From Bacteroidota bacterium (GTDB lineage: Bacteria; Bacteroidota; Bacteroidia; Bacteroidales; SZUA-534), in NCBI GenBank assembly GCA_020047835.1, contig JAIFNJ010000146.1, positions 1 to 5,069 on the forward strand: a DNA stretch of 5,069 bases, in the 5' to 3' direction. Both the position numbers and the translations under genes were made by a program. Positions 5,066-5,069 of this stretch are shown one piece after another (the stretch's first letter is position 1; every line of letters starts with the position of its first letter). The notes under the pieces are model-generated. The model was given only the letters and a program-made list of their open reading frames with translations. It made no database searches and was not told the DNA's origin.

Positions 5066-5069
5066 GGAT
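5062..5069 (+). CDS. Possible start of a translationally coupled downstream gene (runs off window)
   Basis: ATG at 5062-5064 overlaps the phosphatase stop TGA (5063-5065) as ATGA, and the next codon is AGG. This four-base overlap is the classic arrangement of coupled genes in an operon. Only two full codons (Met-Arg) are visible, so the product cannot be named. From memory, this type of phosphatase is often followed in Bacteroidota by a glycosyltransferase-like gene, which would fit but is not shown. Confidence 0.3.

Noticed and set aside
1..5069. CRISPR array, tRNA, rRNA, insertion sequence, or defence, toxin-antitoxin or phage gene
   Set aside because: No repeat-spacer pattern, cloverleaf, conserved rRNA segment, transposase or integrase motif, or related domain is visible on either strand.

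Overview
The window reads as ordinary chromosomal DNA from a member of the Bacteroidota. Three things point there. Candidate promoters carry the TAnnTTTG -7 element typical of that phylum. Start codons lack a clear Shine-Dalgarno sequence and sit behind AT-rich leaders. The protein set also fits: a DUF5715-like membrane protein, a small zinc-ribbon protein of a type I associate with Bacteroidota, and an LpxH-type metallophosphatase of a lipid-A-making Gram-negative. The order or genus cannot be read from the sequence.

Layout, left to right. Positions 1-66 are the last 21 codons of an unidentified + strand gene, which meets the 3' end of gpmI (129-1658, minus strand; cofactor-independent phosphoglycerate mutase). 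A bidirectional terminator (78-111) lies between them. The 368-base gap 1659-2026 holds the gpmI promoter, an inverted repeat built from 7-base units (1846-1930) and a promoter for the next gene. A membrane-anchored DUF5715-like protein follows (2027-2731, +). It faces a 118-residue zinc-ribbon protein (2868-3224, minus) across a gap with an imperfect terminator and two short palindromes.

The zinc-ribbon gene is divergent from ssb (true start 3400, end 3789, +). Between them is a striking array of AAAC units spaced exactly 10 bases apart, overlapping a near-consensus promoter for the zinc-ribbon gene. ssb ends in a strong terminator (3811-3849). The 361-base gap 3850-4210 is AT-rich and has no confident gene. 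It does hold nested inverted repeats, degenerate direct repeats and a possible 56-codon small ORF. The last complete gene (4211-5065, +) is an LpxH-family phosphatase whose stop overlaps an ATG (ATGA), so another gene probably continues past the window.

The genes do not form one pathway. They are mostly single-gene units: central glycolysis (gpmI), cell envelope (the DUF5715-like protein and the LpxH-like enzyme) and DNA maintenance (ssb, perhaps with the zinc-ribbon protein). I found no CRISPR array, transposase, tRNA or rRNA, and no convincing new multi-gene system. The items most worth a second look are non-coding: the 7-base-unit hairpin, the 10-base phased array and the repeat-rich gap before the phosphatase.
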